Shown: positions 9,430 through 19,555 of the stretch, one piece after another
Position numbering within the stretch: position 1 is the stretch's first letter
Layout: each line of letters starts with the position of its first letter
Assembly (NCBI GenBank): GCA_951799405.1
Contig: OX637363.1
Location: 4,154,001 to 4,218,000, forward strand
Direction of reading: 5' to 3'
Length of the DNA: 64,000 nucleotides
Origin: Agapetus fuscipes
Lineage: Eukaryota > Arthropoda > Insecta > Trichoptera > Glossosomatidae
Notes under the pieces: model-generated
Database searches by the model: none
What the model saw: only the letters and a program-made list of their open reading frames with translations
Told to the model about the DNA's origin: nothing
Position numbers and translations under genes: made by a program

Positions 9430-10058
9430 ATCTATAATAGTAATAATCTGTAGCTACGAGTATAATAGACAATAATAATAAAAAGTTGTATCACAATGTC
9501 AAAAGTTGCCGCACTTGTAGGAAAACTTGAAAGATGTCATTTAAATATTGTCAATAAAGTATTGTTACGAACTTGGAGTACCTTTGTGCGCTTGTACATG
9601 CATACATAGTGTATAGCACAATCTGGCTCTAGTGTGATGGTTATAGTGTTACGAACTATGAAATCAAAGTACCTACGCGCACCTATACATGTACGATAGT
9701 GTGGGAGTAGTGCATAGAATGGCGTTCTGGTGTGAGCGAGAAATCGAATCGAGTGTCTGGAATATGCGAGGAAGACCTCTTTTTGTACCTATATATATAT
9801 AGGTATCAGTAGATTAGTCGCTTCAAGCATTTTGCTGAGAAGACCAATAAGCAGGGATTATCAATTGTGAACCAAACAGTGTAAAAATAAATTCTGTTAA
9901 AATAAATAATTGCAGTTTAATGAAAAGAGAACCCAGTAAAATCATAACAGTATTTCCTCCATTTACGCTTCAGTCGTCGGTTGTATTCCATTGAAATGTT
10001 TAAAAGACAATTTTGATTGATTGCAGAGGAGCGTTGTCATGACGACCCTTAGACACAG
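9430..10058 (+). pseudogene. Partial duplicate of TIL exon 4 and its upstream intron
   Basis: Intron sequence upstream of exon 4 (about 11460-11665, for example 'gcacttgtaggaaaactt' and 'gtcggttgtattccattg') recurs at about 9430-10024. It is followed by an intact acceptor (..gattgcag) and the first codons of exon 4 (EERCHDDP). The copy then hits a TAG, and the rest of the exon is missing. A solo LTR (9563-9949) has inserted into the duplicate. Confidence 0.75.
9563..9949 (+). mobile_element. Solo LTR
   Basis: 387 bp starting TGTTACGAAC and ending ATCATAACA, flanked by GTAT on both sides. It has a TATA-like 'ctatatatatatag' and 'aaaataaattctg' near the end. The 4-bp duplication and TG..CA ends fit a Gypsy-type LTR. 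Confidence 0.65.
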
Positions 10059-10163
10059 CTTAGATGCGAAATCTCGCGGGCAAATTTGGGCGATTCCGTC
10101 TTAAGAGAGTGTTTTCATGGATTGGTTGTCATGTCTTAAGCTGTGTATGTTTAATGTTTCCAG

Positions 10164-10340
10164 CATCCTGTCAGGAGAATGAAGTGTGGGACAAGTGTGG
10201 CAACACGGGCTGTGTGAACACATGTGCCGAGCCCGACCTCATCACCAGGTGTCTCCCTGCGGGCTGTATCGCCGGCTGCATCTGCGAACAAGGATACCTG
10301 AGGAATGAAGACAAGAAGTGTGTCCTGCCCGAGCAGTGCG
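10164..10340 (+). CDS. TIL-domain exon 3
   Basis: The acceptor is ..aatgtttccag and the donor G|GTGAGT; the exon is 177 nt, phase 1 to phase 1. It encodes a ten-cysteine TIL domain beginning CQENEVWDKCG and ending LPEQC. The putative reactive loop is C-LPAG-C, so its target preference may differ from the Lys-loop domains 1 and 2. A truncated duplicate of exon 4 lies just upstream at 10025-10055. Confidence 0.9.
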
Positions 10341-10484
10341 GTGAGTATTCTAATAAATTTGGTCGTGGAAATCCTGTGCAAGAGGGAAGATTTAACTCCC
10401 CTACCTTCAGCTTATTTTCTAAGAAATTTCCGGCAAAAAATAATCAAGCATCGAAACAACAAACTATGTAAGCCTGACTTTTGA

Positions 10485-10725
10485 AGAGGATGTATTTACG
10501 TGCTGTAAAAATCGGTTCACTTTTGCCAATGCCACCCCGGTTCAGGGAACGGCGGCAGGAGTTGCAAGGTTTATGTCCATGTGAGGTTTTCTTTATTTGT
10601 ATGCACACATGCAGCATGTGTAGGCGCGAACCTACATGTGCCTGTCTGTAGGCATGCATTTCATATGAGCCTTAAATGTTAACATATCCTTTCAGCTTAG
10701 ATTATAGATTATATTATAGATTATT
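10485..10725 (+). mobile_element. LINE-T 3' UTR copy
   Basis: 'atcggttcacttttgcc' through to a degenerate ATTATAGATT tail. Confidence 0.7.
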
Positions 10726-10809
10726 ATAGATTATGTATAAAAATTGCACAAAATTAATATTCCTTTAATTTCTTTTTTCCATTCAAGGTGTCTGCTTGTG
10801 GGCATGTAT

Positions 10810-11020
10810 TTCTGATCTAATCTTATCTAATCTAATCTAAGCTGCAAAGATATATATCATTTAAGATTTATATTAAATGCATTCCCACAAGCAGACATGT
10901 ATAATTTCGTGCTAACACATACCGCATGTGGACCTACAATATAAAAACCCAATCTCAAATGAGCATAAGCCCTGCAACTCTTGCTGATCTTCTCTGAAAC
11001 AGGGATGACATTGGCAAATT
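10810..11020 (-). mobile_element. LINE-T 3' UTR copy
   Basis: The complement of the tail, 'ctaatctaatctaagctg', then the UTR. Confidence 0.75.
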
Positions 11021-11153
11021 GTAATTTTAAACCCGAACTACTGCGACTGCATGGTTTTAATGGGAAAAAAAGATGTATTTTTTTTTGTTTTAAATATATT
11101 TTTTTATATTTTGTATTGTTTGTGTATTAACACTGTGAAAATTCATAATGTTT

Positions 11154-11360
11154 AGTTTACAATTTTTTGAAGGAATTCAAAGAAAACACTGTTTATTTTC
11201 ACTCAAATATATTTAAAAAGATTAAAATCTTTAAATAAATTACAAACGCGTTTTCGACCTAGTAGGTCATCATCAGGTATGATTTTAATCTTTTTAAATA
11301 TATTTGAGTGAAAATAAACAGTGTTTTCTTTGAATTCCTTCAAAAAATTGTAAACTAAAT
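11154..11360. mobile_element. Palindromic hammerhead element
   Basis: Nearly perfect inverted arms (11154-11235 and 11281-11358, 'gaattcaaagaaaacactg' and its complement) enclose a single minus-strand hammerhead. Confidence 0.75.
11240..11280 (-). ncRNA. Hammerhead ribozyme motif
   Basis: Minus strand: UAC, CUGAUGA, U, GACCU/AGGUC stem II, GAAA, palindromic AACGCGUU region, cleavage U, then GUA pairing with UAC. Stem I is short. Confidence 0.5.
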
Positions 11361-11379
11361 ATATTTTTTTACTTTGTGG

Positions 11380-11460
11380 CTATATTTTTAACTACTTTGT
11401 TGCCTTATTTTAAAAAGGAAGCCGATGGGAATCGAGTTGTTGGCACCCTTCGCCACTGAT
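11380..11460 (+). mobile_element. Half of a MITE also present at 41190-41735
   Basis: 'gttggcacccttcgccact' and the preceding 'aactactttgttgcc' match both arms of the 41-kb element. Confidence 0.55.
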
Positions 11461-11665
11461 AGATAATATAATAATAATAATCAATATCTATAATAGATTA
11501 TAATAATACAAAGTTATATCGCAATCTCAAAAGTTGCAGCACTTGTAGGAAAACTTGATAGATGGCACTTTAAATGTTGTCAATAAATATTTTTACTCAA
11601 AGCACGCTTCATTCGTCGGTTGTATTCCATTGAAATGCTTGAGAGACCATTGTGCTTGCTTGCAG

Positions 11666-11857
11666 AGGAGCGTTGTCGTGACGACCCCAATACGGTGTTT
11701 GATCCATGCGGCGAGATCTGCCCCACCACGTGCGCCAACAAGGACGTGATTCCGCGCCCGTGTTCCTCTGAGTCGTGCATACAAGGCGGAGGCTGCAAGT
11801 GCAAGCCAGGCTATGTGAGGAATGATCAGAGGAAGTGCATCCCAGTCAAACAGTGCC
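11666..11857 (+). CDS. TIL-domain exon 4
   Basis: The acceptor is ..gcttgcttgcag and the donor C|GTGAGT; the exon is 192 nt, phase 1 to phase 1. It encodes a TIL domain starting ERCRDDPNTVFDPCG, with a slightly longer, Ser-rich segment between cysteines five and six (C-SSES-C) and ending PVKQC. The flanking intron sequence and first codons are duplicated about 1.6 kb upstream (see 9430-10058). Confidence 0.88.
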
Positions 11858-12029
11858 GTGAGTTACACACAGCCTTGTACTTCCTTGTATCCAGCCACCA
11901 TTCTGCTAGGGGGAGCCAGGTTCTCCGCAGATGCACTCCCCTGTTCTGTACTTGTACACTTGTTTCATCTTCTCGACATTCATCACTCTTTATTGTGCAT
12001 GTATAATCAAAGTTGCAAATATGTTTTTT

Positions 12030-12700
12030 CAATAATAATAACTACACAGTTAAAAAAAAAAATTGAATATTTCACAAACCGTTATTAGAGAACTTACATA
12101 TCTCAACCATTTGAAACCTTGTCAGGAGTGCCTCAGGGTTCTGTTTTAGGGCCATTGTTATTCTCTATGTTTATTAATGAATCTTCTGTTTTTCATGAAA
12201 AAATTCTTCTTTTTGCTGATGGTCTGAAACTGTTTGTTAAATTAAATCTCTAGATGATTATTACTTGCTCCAAGCTGATATTGATAATATTGTTGAATGG
12301 GGTAGGCGCAAAAAATTAGATTTTAGCATATTGAAGTGCAATCTAATGACTTACACAAGAGCTGCTAGATTATTATTTCTTAGATACACCATGAGCGGTG
12401 CAAGTTTAACACGCATGTCATCAGTAAAAGATCTTGGTGTTGCCTTTGATAGCAAACTGAACTTTAGTTTTCATATTGAGATTTAAACTGTGTAGTTATT
12501 ATAATTGTAAATAAGTCAAATGGCCGTAATTCCAATCTACTCCATTCCAATAATTCCATTCCACTCCTGACAGGATTTCAAATGGTTGAGAATAATGTAA
12601 GTTCTCTTATAACGGTTTGTCTAATATCCGATTAATAAATTTTAACTGTGTAGTTATTATAATTGTAAATATGTCAAACAACCATAATTCCAACATAAAC
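12030..12700. mobile_element. Composite: inverted PLE-type ends around a reverse transcriptase fragment
   Basis: Inverted segments (12040-12130 and 12551-12660, sharing 'caaatggttgaga' and 'taactgtgtagttatt') flank a piece of non-LTR RT. The hammerhead core is decayed in both arms (CUGACA). Confidence 0.6.
12116..12483 (+). pseudogene. Non-LTR reverse transcriptase fragment
   Basis: Frame 1 reads SGVPQGSVLGPLLFSMFINE, then FADGLKLF (the FADD box with D changed to G). After a frameshift near 12250 it reads LQADIDNIVEWGRRKKLDFS and VKDLGVAFDSKLNFSFHIEI. It is a broken RT palm and thumb region. Confidence 0.75.
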
Positions 12701-12778
12701 TGAACAATCTTACAAGTGTATCTGCTTTTGTTCATTGTGAATAGAAATAATTGAGTATTATTGATGTTTATTTTTCAG

Positions 12779-12976
12779 CCTGCCCAGTGAAGTGTAAGGC
12801 TAACGAGGTGTACAAGAGTTGTGCTAACGAGTGTGAACCCAAGGAGAAGACTTGCCAGTTTGTGTTCAAGGACTTTGAGCTGGACTGCGGACCTACAGAC
12901 AATTGCAAAGGTGGCTGCGTCTGCAAGCCTGGCACAGTGAGAAATGACGCAGGACAGTGCGTGACGCCGGAGAAGT
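12779..12976 (+). CDS. TIL-like exon 5 with extended loop
   Basis: The acceptor is ..tatttttcag and the donor T|GTAAGA; the exon is 198 nt. It encodes a divergent TIL domain beginning CPVKCKANEVYKSC. The mid segment is long (KTCQFVFKDFELDCGP), and an extra cysteine near the start takes it beyond the usual ten. The last cysteine codon of the domain is split by the intron: T at the exon end plus GT from exon 6. The frame running to 13020 past the donor is intronic. Confidence 0.85.
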
Positions 12977-13029
12977 GTAAGAATATCTCTTTACATTACA
13001 TGTTTTCCGAATTCTATTAATAATAATAA

Positions 13030-13440
13030 TAATGCTTAAGATTTTTGTAGCGCCTTTTCATGACTCTTGATCATCCCAAAGGTGCTTGCTCATATTATGA
13101 GCCACGAACAGGTGGGTCTTCAACCACTTTCTAAAAGTGCTCTCCAGATCCATTTCGCGCAGGTCATTTGGGAGGCCTTCCCATATATCATTGGAGCAGC
13201 CACCTTGAAGGCTTGATCTCCAAAAACTGTCTTATTTTCCCTTCTTGGAAACTCTATCCGACTGCGACATGATGCTGCTGATCGCAGTGTTGCTGTTCTG
13301 CTGCTTGTGGTGGCTGGAGCTATCATATTTTTTAGATATTGCGGTGCGGTCCCGCGCAGGCTCTTGAAGACCAGCAACCCTTTCTTATACTGGACCCATT
13401 CATGAATCTTCAGCCAGTGAAGGGACTTCAGGTGCGGCTT
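13030..13440 (-). pseudogene. LINE-K-like ORF2 C-terminal relic
   Basis: Minus strand: MLVFKSLRGTAPQYLKNMIA, then TATLRSAASCRSRIEFPRR and FGDQAFKVAAPMIW, with a shift near 13190. It lies in the last TIL-gene intron. Confidence 0.65.
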
Positions 13441-13454
13441 AATGTGACAAAATT

Positions 13455-13500
13455 TACAGCATGTACAGTCGCACGTAGGTACTCCAAGTTCGTAGCAATA
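13455..13500 (-). mobile_element. Fragment of the solo-LTR family
   Basis: The complement reads 'acgaacttggagtacctac', matching the start of the LTR at 9563. It lies 28 bp before the exon 6 acceptor. Confidence 0.5.
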
Positions 13501-13527
13501 GTAGCTGTAATTTTCTTTTCATTCCAG

Positions 13528-13733
13528 GTTGCACTGATAAGAATTCGGAGCTTGTAAGCTGTCCAAATCCCTGTTCTGGAGGAACCTGCCAGCAGCCAGA
13601 GTTCAGCTCATGTAAGAAGTTCTGTTTCCCCAAGGGCTGTCAGTGCAAGAAGGGCTATGTCAAAAAGAGCGCCACTGACGCCACCTGCGTCCTCAAGAGC
13701 CAGTGCCCTCCCTGCAAGACTCCTTACCACTAA
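13528..13733 (+). CDS. TIL-domain terminal exon 6 with stop
   Basis: The acceptor is ..ttttcattccag and the exon ends with TAA at 13731-13733. Its first two bases complete the cysteine codon begun in exon 5. It encodes a final Cys-rich TIL-type domain (SCPNPCSGGTCQ ... KGCQCKKGYVKK) with a short tail rich in Cys and Pro. The 3' UTR follows with an AATAAA at 13876. The intron immediately upstream holds a LINE-K relic and an LTR scrap at 13455-13500. Confidence 0.88.
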
Positions 13734-13875
13734 GCCATGCACCGTATCAGACAAGTCAAGCTAGTGCATTGTCAGGATTATCAAAAACATACTACGCTAT
13801 GTGGATTCAACTGAAATTAAAAAAAAATAATAATGATTTTGTAATGAAAATTAGCCTTGTAAATGAAGGAATACA

Positions 13876-13881
13876 AATAAA
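13876..13881 (+). terminator. AATAAA polyadenylation signal of the TIL gene
   Basis: A canonical AATAAA lies about 145 bp after the stop codon in an AT-rich 3' UTR. The degenerate tandem copy of this UTR at about 14155-14330 reads AATGAA at the equivalent place. Confidence 0.6.
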
Positions 13882-13969
13882 AACAGATATTTGAAAATTA
13901 AATAATAAAAATTATGAATTGTTATTATATTTCAAGTTTTACTTCAACTTACCTCAAGACATTCCCCTC

Positions 13970-14155
13970 AACTAATCTAAATCTAAATCTAAGTTGCAAA
14001 GATATGTAACATTGGGGATTCACATTATATGCATTTTCACAACCAGACACGTACATTTTCGCGCTTGCACATGCCGCATGTGAACCTACATTAAAGCCAA
14101 ATCTCAAATGGACATACACCCTGCAACTCTTGGCGACCTTCCCTGAAACAGTGGT
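13970..14155 (-). mobile_element. LINE-T 3' UTR copy
   Basis: Complement of the tail 'ctaatctaaatctaaatc' and UTR, ending at 'ccctgaaacag'. Confidence 0.7.
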
Positions 14156-14335
14156 ACTATGCTATATTGATTCAATTAAAGTTTAAAAAAAAAAAGAATG
14201 ATTTTGTAATGAAACTTTGCCTTGTAAATGAAGGAATACAAATGAAAACAGATATTTTAAGATGCAATAATAAAAATTATGAATTGTTCTTTCATTACAA
14301 GTTTTACTTCAAATTGCCTCAAGACTTACAATTTT

Positions 14336-15139
14336 TTCCCCTCAACCAATCAACATATTTTAAAGACACAAGGCTTTTGAAAGCCTTAAAAGTCAGAGAA
14401 GGTCAAACGTTGACAGTCGTTAGAAAAAATTAACAGAATGTCAGAAAATTGCTCTCGATTGTAAATTTTTCTAAATATCAGGGATTGAATGAATGGACTA
14501 ACAAATTTGAATTAAGAACTTTTTTTTGGTGGGTAAACACTTGTGTGGGATTACGATCCTTAGTAACGCATGGAAGTGTGTCTTCTACATCATCTACATG
14601 GTCGTAAAGCCTTTGAAAAAGTGATTACCTGAAACACAGACACCTAGGAGTCCTATTAGCTAAGAATTTTGTCTGAAAAGCGAGTAGATTTGTGATACAT
14701 TATTACCTTGTAGTCTCATCATCATCCTCCAAGACCTCAGTCCATGCTCCACTGACACCTTCAGCGCCATGCGTAATGTTGACACTTGTTTACTTCTTGG
14801 TGTCACCATCACCTTGTAGTATCACCACCATCTTCCATGACTAGTGCAGCCACACTCTATAGTCCACATGTCAACTGCTCCAAGAAAGAAGGAAGCAACT
14901 CCAAAATTTAGGTTTTTGACTTATTTCCATTTCTGAAGGTAACAAATCATTATCTTCATTCCAAGATGACAGCCGTGTCTCTATCTCTTTTCAATTCGTT
15001 AATAAATTAATGTAAAAAATAGTTGAGGCATTGTTCTCCATGGAATAAATAACATTCAATTGGCTTTCCTGCAAAACTATCTTTTTTGACTTAGTGCTGT
15101 CTTCCTTGAAGCAGTCGATGTGTGATTTGTCTCTGATGC
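14336..15139. other. Unassigned DNA
   Basis: The 88-codon frame ending at 14433 covers duplicated UTR and is not supported as a gene. The rest shows nothing recognisable. Confidence 0.35.
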
Positions 15140-15365
15140 CACAACAAAATAATAATTTATAATTAACTAAATTTATATGCGCCTTTTTGTGATTTACATC
15201 ACTACAAAGGCGCATGTGGGCTCTAGCGGGAAAACAATAATGCTTTGAGCATCTTCCTGAAGGCTGTCTCATCTTCCTGGACTCTCAGCCTCTCTGGGAG
15301 AGAATTCCAAGCCGCTGGCCCGGCAACACGGAAAGAACGGTTCCCGAAGACTGTGCATGACTGTC
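15140..15365 (-). pseudogene. Non-LTR ORF2 C-terminal relic
   Basis: Minus strand: CTVFGNRSFRVAGPAAWNSL, then PERLRVQEDETAFRKMLKAL, matching LINE-K type C-termini. The tail has 'aggcgcat' repeats. Confidence 0.65.
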
Positions 15366-15689
15366 TTTTAAAAAATAACAACACTTGTTTCAGAATTTAA
15401 ATAGTTTTATTGTCAATATGTATCTTTTATTCATTAATTTTAAGTTCCTAGTTAACAACAATGCTAGGACATTTAAAAAAAAATCATACAAGTATGTATA
15501 ACAAGTACACCTTCATTTTATGTTAAAGTGTAATCCCCGTTTGTTGGAAAGTCCACCGTGACCTGATTTTTCATTATAAATGGTTTAAATTGTCGGAAAC
15601 ATCACGAGTCATTTCAATAAAGCTGTAGAAGCCGATTATATTGTCCCATCATGGCTCATTCCGGAGATATACTATGCCAAGGTTTTTTA

Positions 15690-16015
15690 AGAAATCCTGT
15701 GCGGGAGACTCCCTAGATTTCAGAGACTCTAGAGCAGGCCTGTCCAACATACGGCCCGCGGGTACTCAGTTCAACCATCTATCTAAGGCAGCGGTTTTCA
15801 AACTGGGGGGTGCCGGTCGACGACGTTTTTTCTAGCCCGCCACAATTACAAAAGTACTAAATCTGGCCCGCAACCATATTGTATAGGACACCCCTGCTCT
15901 AGAGGTCTATGACACTTGTTGTAGTGTTTACGAGCTTGGTCGTCGCTACAAAGCGCCCATACTCAAGCAAGACCCAGTTGCTGTAAGGCTGGATGGACCT
16001 TTAAGTGAGGTTACT
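15690..16015 (-). mobile_element. SINE-A (t1) interrupted by a hAT MITE
   Basis: The t1 tail at 15690-15734 and the body from 15905 are separated by the MITE. The head end is missing. Confidence 0.7.
15735..15896. mobile_element. hAT-type MITE with perfect 8-bp target duplication
   Basis: CAGGCCTGTCC and its inverted GGACACCCCTG ends, flanked on both sides by CTCTAGAG (15727-15734 and 15897-15904), inside a SINE. Confidence 0.8.
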
Positions 16016-16239
16016 ACACAAGCTACGGTGTGAATGAGCCCATCATAACTCATTCTGTCAAAATGAATCTGGATTTGTTACACATAGCTCTATACAATTT
16101 TTGAATCAATAAAATATATTTGACTAATTATTTGGGTCAACATTTCCGAAACTATTGATTTTATAATTCCAATAATCGTCCATTCACCGGCAAAGTAAAA
16201 GTTAGTAACATAGCCTGTAACGTTGCGCAGGAAACTTAA

Positions 16240-16482
16240 CTGTACCCTTAGTACGAGTTGCAAAACTTGAGTAATGTAAAGTTTACAGCAATTATTAAAG
16301 AGTGATTTCCCCCAAAATCTGTCGTTTTTGTTTGTTTGAACTTGATTTTCTTCATCACTGTAACTCTTTTGCTAAGACCATAAAGTGTAAGAAACAAAAA
16401 CTGCAGATTTTGGGAGAAATCACTCTTCAATATTTTCCGTAAACTTTACTTTTCTCAAGTTTTGCAACTCGTACTAAGGGTA
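16240..16482. mobile_element. Palindromic MITE
   Basis: 'gtacccttagtacgagttgc' and its inverted copy at 16463-16482 bound arms that stay similar over about 90 bp. No coding sequence. Confidence 0.65.
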
Positions 16483-17604
16483 CTGATCAACAATATCTTA
16501 TCCTTCCTCGTCCACAATAAGAGTTTAGAGAGATTGACGGCGAGCAGACGATGTATGAGATGAAAATTCATTTGATTTCTCCATGCTTTCTTTAAACCTA
16601 TGATATATTTAGACATGTATAAGTTCATATAAAAAACATTCAGAATAACAATTCAACAGTTCCATAGAAAATTGATCCAAAAATGTATCAACGATGCTTT
16701 GAAAAATATCTCTTTTGATCAAATGCATAAAGAACAATTCTCAAAAGCAAACGCACATTTCCGCACATTTCTAAAATCAGTTTTCCGTGAAATTGAATGT
16801 TTTACATTTAATCTTTAATACATTTAAGTACAATATAATTTGATATATTTTTTAGGCCAAAATATTGGCAGAATTAAAAAAAAAAAGATTTACATATATT
16901 GAATCAAAATGGCCCACATTCTTTGCATACTGATCCAATCCGGTGACATGTTTGGCAACATTAAAAATCAAATAGCAAGGTTGCAAGATACATGCGTCAA
17001 TTATAAAAAAAATGTGACGTTTTCTAACATCTAAAATGAGCCTTAAATAAAAAAATTGATTTTAGGACCAAATTTGGTTTCCCCAGCCTTCTAAATGTAA
17101 TCAATAAAAAAACCAGTTCTTTTCAGAATTTGAATTAATAATACAAATTAACTTTATTATGTATTTTAGATTGCTATCAAATAATGAGGATTCTTAGTTT
17201 GTACCATGTAATTAAAATAAAAATATACATTAAGGAATAGAGCTGGGATACTTTTACATTTATTTAGATATATGTCAGTCATTTTTCTAATGTATTCAAG
17301 AATGCAAAAAAAATGTGAAAAAAAAAAACAGCCATTCCGTAAGCAAGTTGACTTGTGCCTAACTTTTGTCCGACGTTTTGATGATTTCAGTATTTTTTTC
17401 ACTAATAATTTAGAGCTGGGTTTTGTATAAATCAAAACACTCTGTTGGCACTTCAGTCTACCATAAATTTGAGTATTATTTCTCATCACTGTTGAACTTG
17501 TAAATGAGTCGTATAGAAACAAAGGCAAGCCAGGTAAATAAATGGAAACAAAGAGAATATAATTTTCCGTAATTTTATGTATTTATGATAATTTATCATA
17601 ATTC
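16483..17604. other. AT-rich unassigned DNA
   Basis: Long A/T runs; the 120-codon minus frame at 17166-17528 has no recognisable motif. Confidence 0.35.
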
Positions 17605-17845
17605 CTTGGTTGGTATGAGGCTGACCACCCATACTGTAAAAAAATGGTTCACTTTGCCAATGTCACCCCTGTTTCAGGGAAGGTCGGCAAAAGTTATGGG
17701 GCTTATGTTCATTTGAGGTTTGGATTTTATTTGTAAGTACACATTCAGCATTTGTAAGCGCGAACTACACTTGTTGGTTTGTGGGCATACATCTGAGAGC
17801 TTTAAATGAATATATCCTTGCAACTTAGATTATAGATTATAGATG
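17605..17845 (+). mobile_element. LINE-T 3' UTR copy
   Basis: It runs from 'ccttggttggtatgaggc' to the ATAGATTATAGAT tail. Confidence 0.8.
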
Positions 17846-18455
17846 AGGAAAGTGATGAATGTTGAAGAGATGAAAGAGGTATGCAAGGACAGAAAAAAGT
17901 GGAGACGCATCTGCGGAGGTATCAGCCACCTCTAGTGGAACGGCGGCATCATACAGTTACAGAATATCCTTGAAATCATCTTAGATTGCCTTTTTTTGGT
18001 TCTATATGGCTCAAATGGAGTCGGAATATTCTAAATTCCTTTTGCAGGGTTGACAAAAGCAAAATGCACAATACTAATTTTCGTGTCCCGCTTTTTTGTC
18101 CATTGTATTTAATTCCTACTCTTTTAGTTTTTATGTCCATGTATATATTGTGATTTATTGTTTTTAAAAAATGTAATTTGTCATGTATGTTCCTTGACTT
18201 ATAGGTTGTTATGCGGCTGACCACCCATAATGTAAAAATTGGTTCACTTCGCCAATGTCACCTCTGTTTCAGGGAAGGACGGCAAGAGTTGCAAGGCTTA
18301 TGTTCATTTGAGATTGGGTTTTTATATTGTAGGTCCACATGCGGCATGTGTTAGCGCGAAATTATACATATCTGCTTGTGGGAATGCATTTAATATAAAA
18401 CTTAAATGATATATATCTTTGCAGCTTAGATTAGATTAGATTAGATTAGAATATA
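17846..18455 (+). mobile_element. LINE-T 3' end (ORF end plus UTR)
   Basis: The 3' end of the ORF (EEMKEVCKDRKKWRRICGG) is at 17860-17930. Interrupting sequence follows, then the full UTR from about 18150 to four TTAGAT-type repeats at 18425-18450. Confidence 0.65.
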
Positions 18456-19555
18456 TGTGTCTCCATCATTTTGATCAACATGGTACGGTTTACCCAGCCC
18501 TACAGAAAATGGGTATTGCTTAGGTCGGAGCTTTTTAGCAACGACTGAGCTCCTTAAATTGCCTACCTTCATGGCACTTTCTTTAGTGTTGTAGACCCAA
18601 GCTTTGACTCTCAGACAGTAATTTTATTTTTTTAGAAATAGATTTGTGAAGAGTGATACGATTCACCTACCTTTTTATGCCTGGTCAGAAACAGATATAT
18701 TTCTTATCAGTCAATGATTCATCAACTTTATTTCATGAATTATTACATACCAAATGATTTGATCGAATCGATTAACTTTGGGTCAAAGCTATCATCAAAG
18801 GGCCCAACACGACTCAAACCTGTGTTGTTTTATTTCAAACTTGCAAGTCAAAGTCACTGCCTTGACTCGCTCCGCCATTAATAAATATAATTAAGTATAT
18901 TTATTTTTACATACATAACAGTATAATGTTTTTGCCATTTTTTACACCAAAAGCAAACGGTACTATTAATATTATATTTTTCACAAAAGGATTTTTTTCC
19001 TAAGTATACCAACATTAAAAAAAACACTTAAACTCCTATATAAAATATCTTTGAATAATTTCAATTAGACAGGTATACACATTGTTTTTTTTTAAATTGC
19101 TAACACTTTTATTTTTATAATGGCAATATTTTTAATTAAAAGCTACTTACAAGTAACCGTTAAAAAGTAACTTCAGTTACTAAATTAACAATATAACGGG
19201 TTTTATTTTTCATAAATGGCAAATATTCAAGTTTAACTCGGCGAGTAAGTATGGGGTGAAAAAAAGTTATATCAAGTAAGTAGGAGCCTGGGTTATTTAT
19301 TATTTTTTAATTATATTGATTGCATTTTGTAAAGAAATTAATTATTTAATGGAATCAAAGGAAATAATTTATAATTCATCAAATAATATTCATTAATTGC
19401 TAATTGATAATGTAAATGCCTGTTTGTGACCAGCAAAAACAGGTTTGTGAATTGCATTAATTTTCAGAAATTTTATAATAAAAAATAAATAAAAAAATTA
19501 AGAAAAAATAAAATAAAAATCATACATAAAATATAAACTTCAAGGATGAGGTCAT
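18456..19555. other. AT-rich unassigned DNA
   Basis: 'ggtacggtttacccagccc' near 18480 hints at decayed SINE sequence, and 19420-19480 resembles the end of SINE-C. No gene. Confidence 0.35.

Larger units (their letters stand above)
4935..13733 (+). other. Gene span: multi-TIL-domain secreted protease inhibitor (5' end missing)
   Basis: Six exons (4935-5111, 6082-6258, 10164-10340, 11666-11857, 12779-12976, 13528-13733) join in one frame to about 375 residues plus stop. Every intron is phase 1, so each exon is a self-contained module of about 59-66 codons encoding one Cys-rich TIL domain. This is a classic exon-shuffling and tandem-duplication layout. TIL proteins are secreted, disulfide-locked inhibitors of serine proteases, used in arthropods for immunity, haemolymph and egg or cuticle protease control; that role is inferred from the family. 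The first visible exon starts in phase 1, so at least one upstream exon with the signal peptide lies outside or is unrecognised in 1-4934. Introns are filled with SINEs, LINE-T, an hAT-like element, a solo LTR and palindromic hammerhead elements. Confidence 0.9.
13786..14335 (+). repeat. Tandem duplication of the TIL-gene 3' UTR, split by a LINE-T copy
   Basis: The 3' UTR at about 13786-13970 and the segment 14155-14335 share long stretches such as 'aatgattttgtaatgaaa' and 'ccttgtaaatgaaggaat'. A minus-strand LINE-T 3' UTR (13970-14155) sits between the two copies. Only the first copy has an intact AATAAA. Confidence 0.75.

Noticed and set aside
17166..17528. 120-codon minus frame as a gene
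   Set aside because: AT-rich, low-complexity Lys/Ser/Phe composition, no motif, no splice or polyadenylation context.
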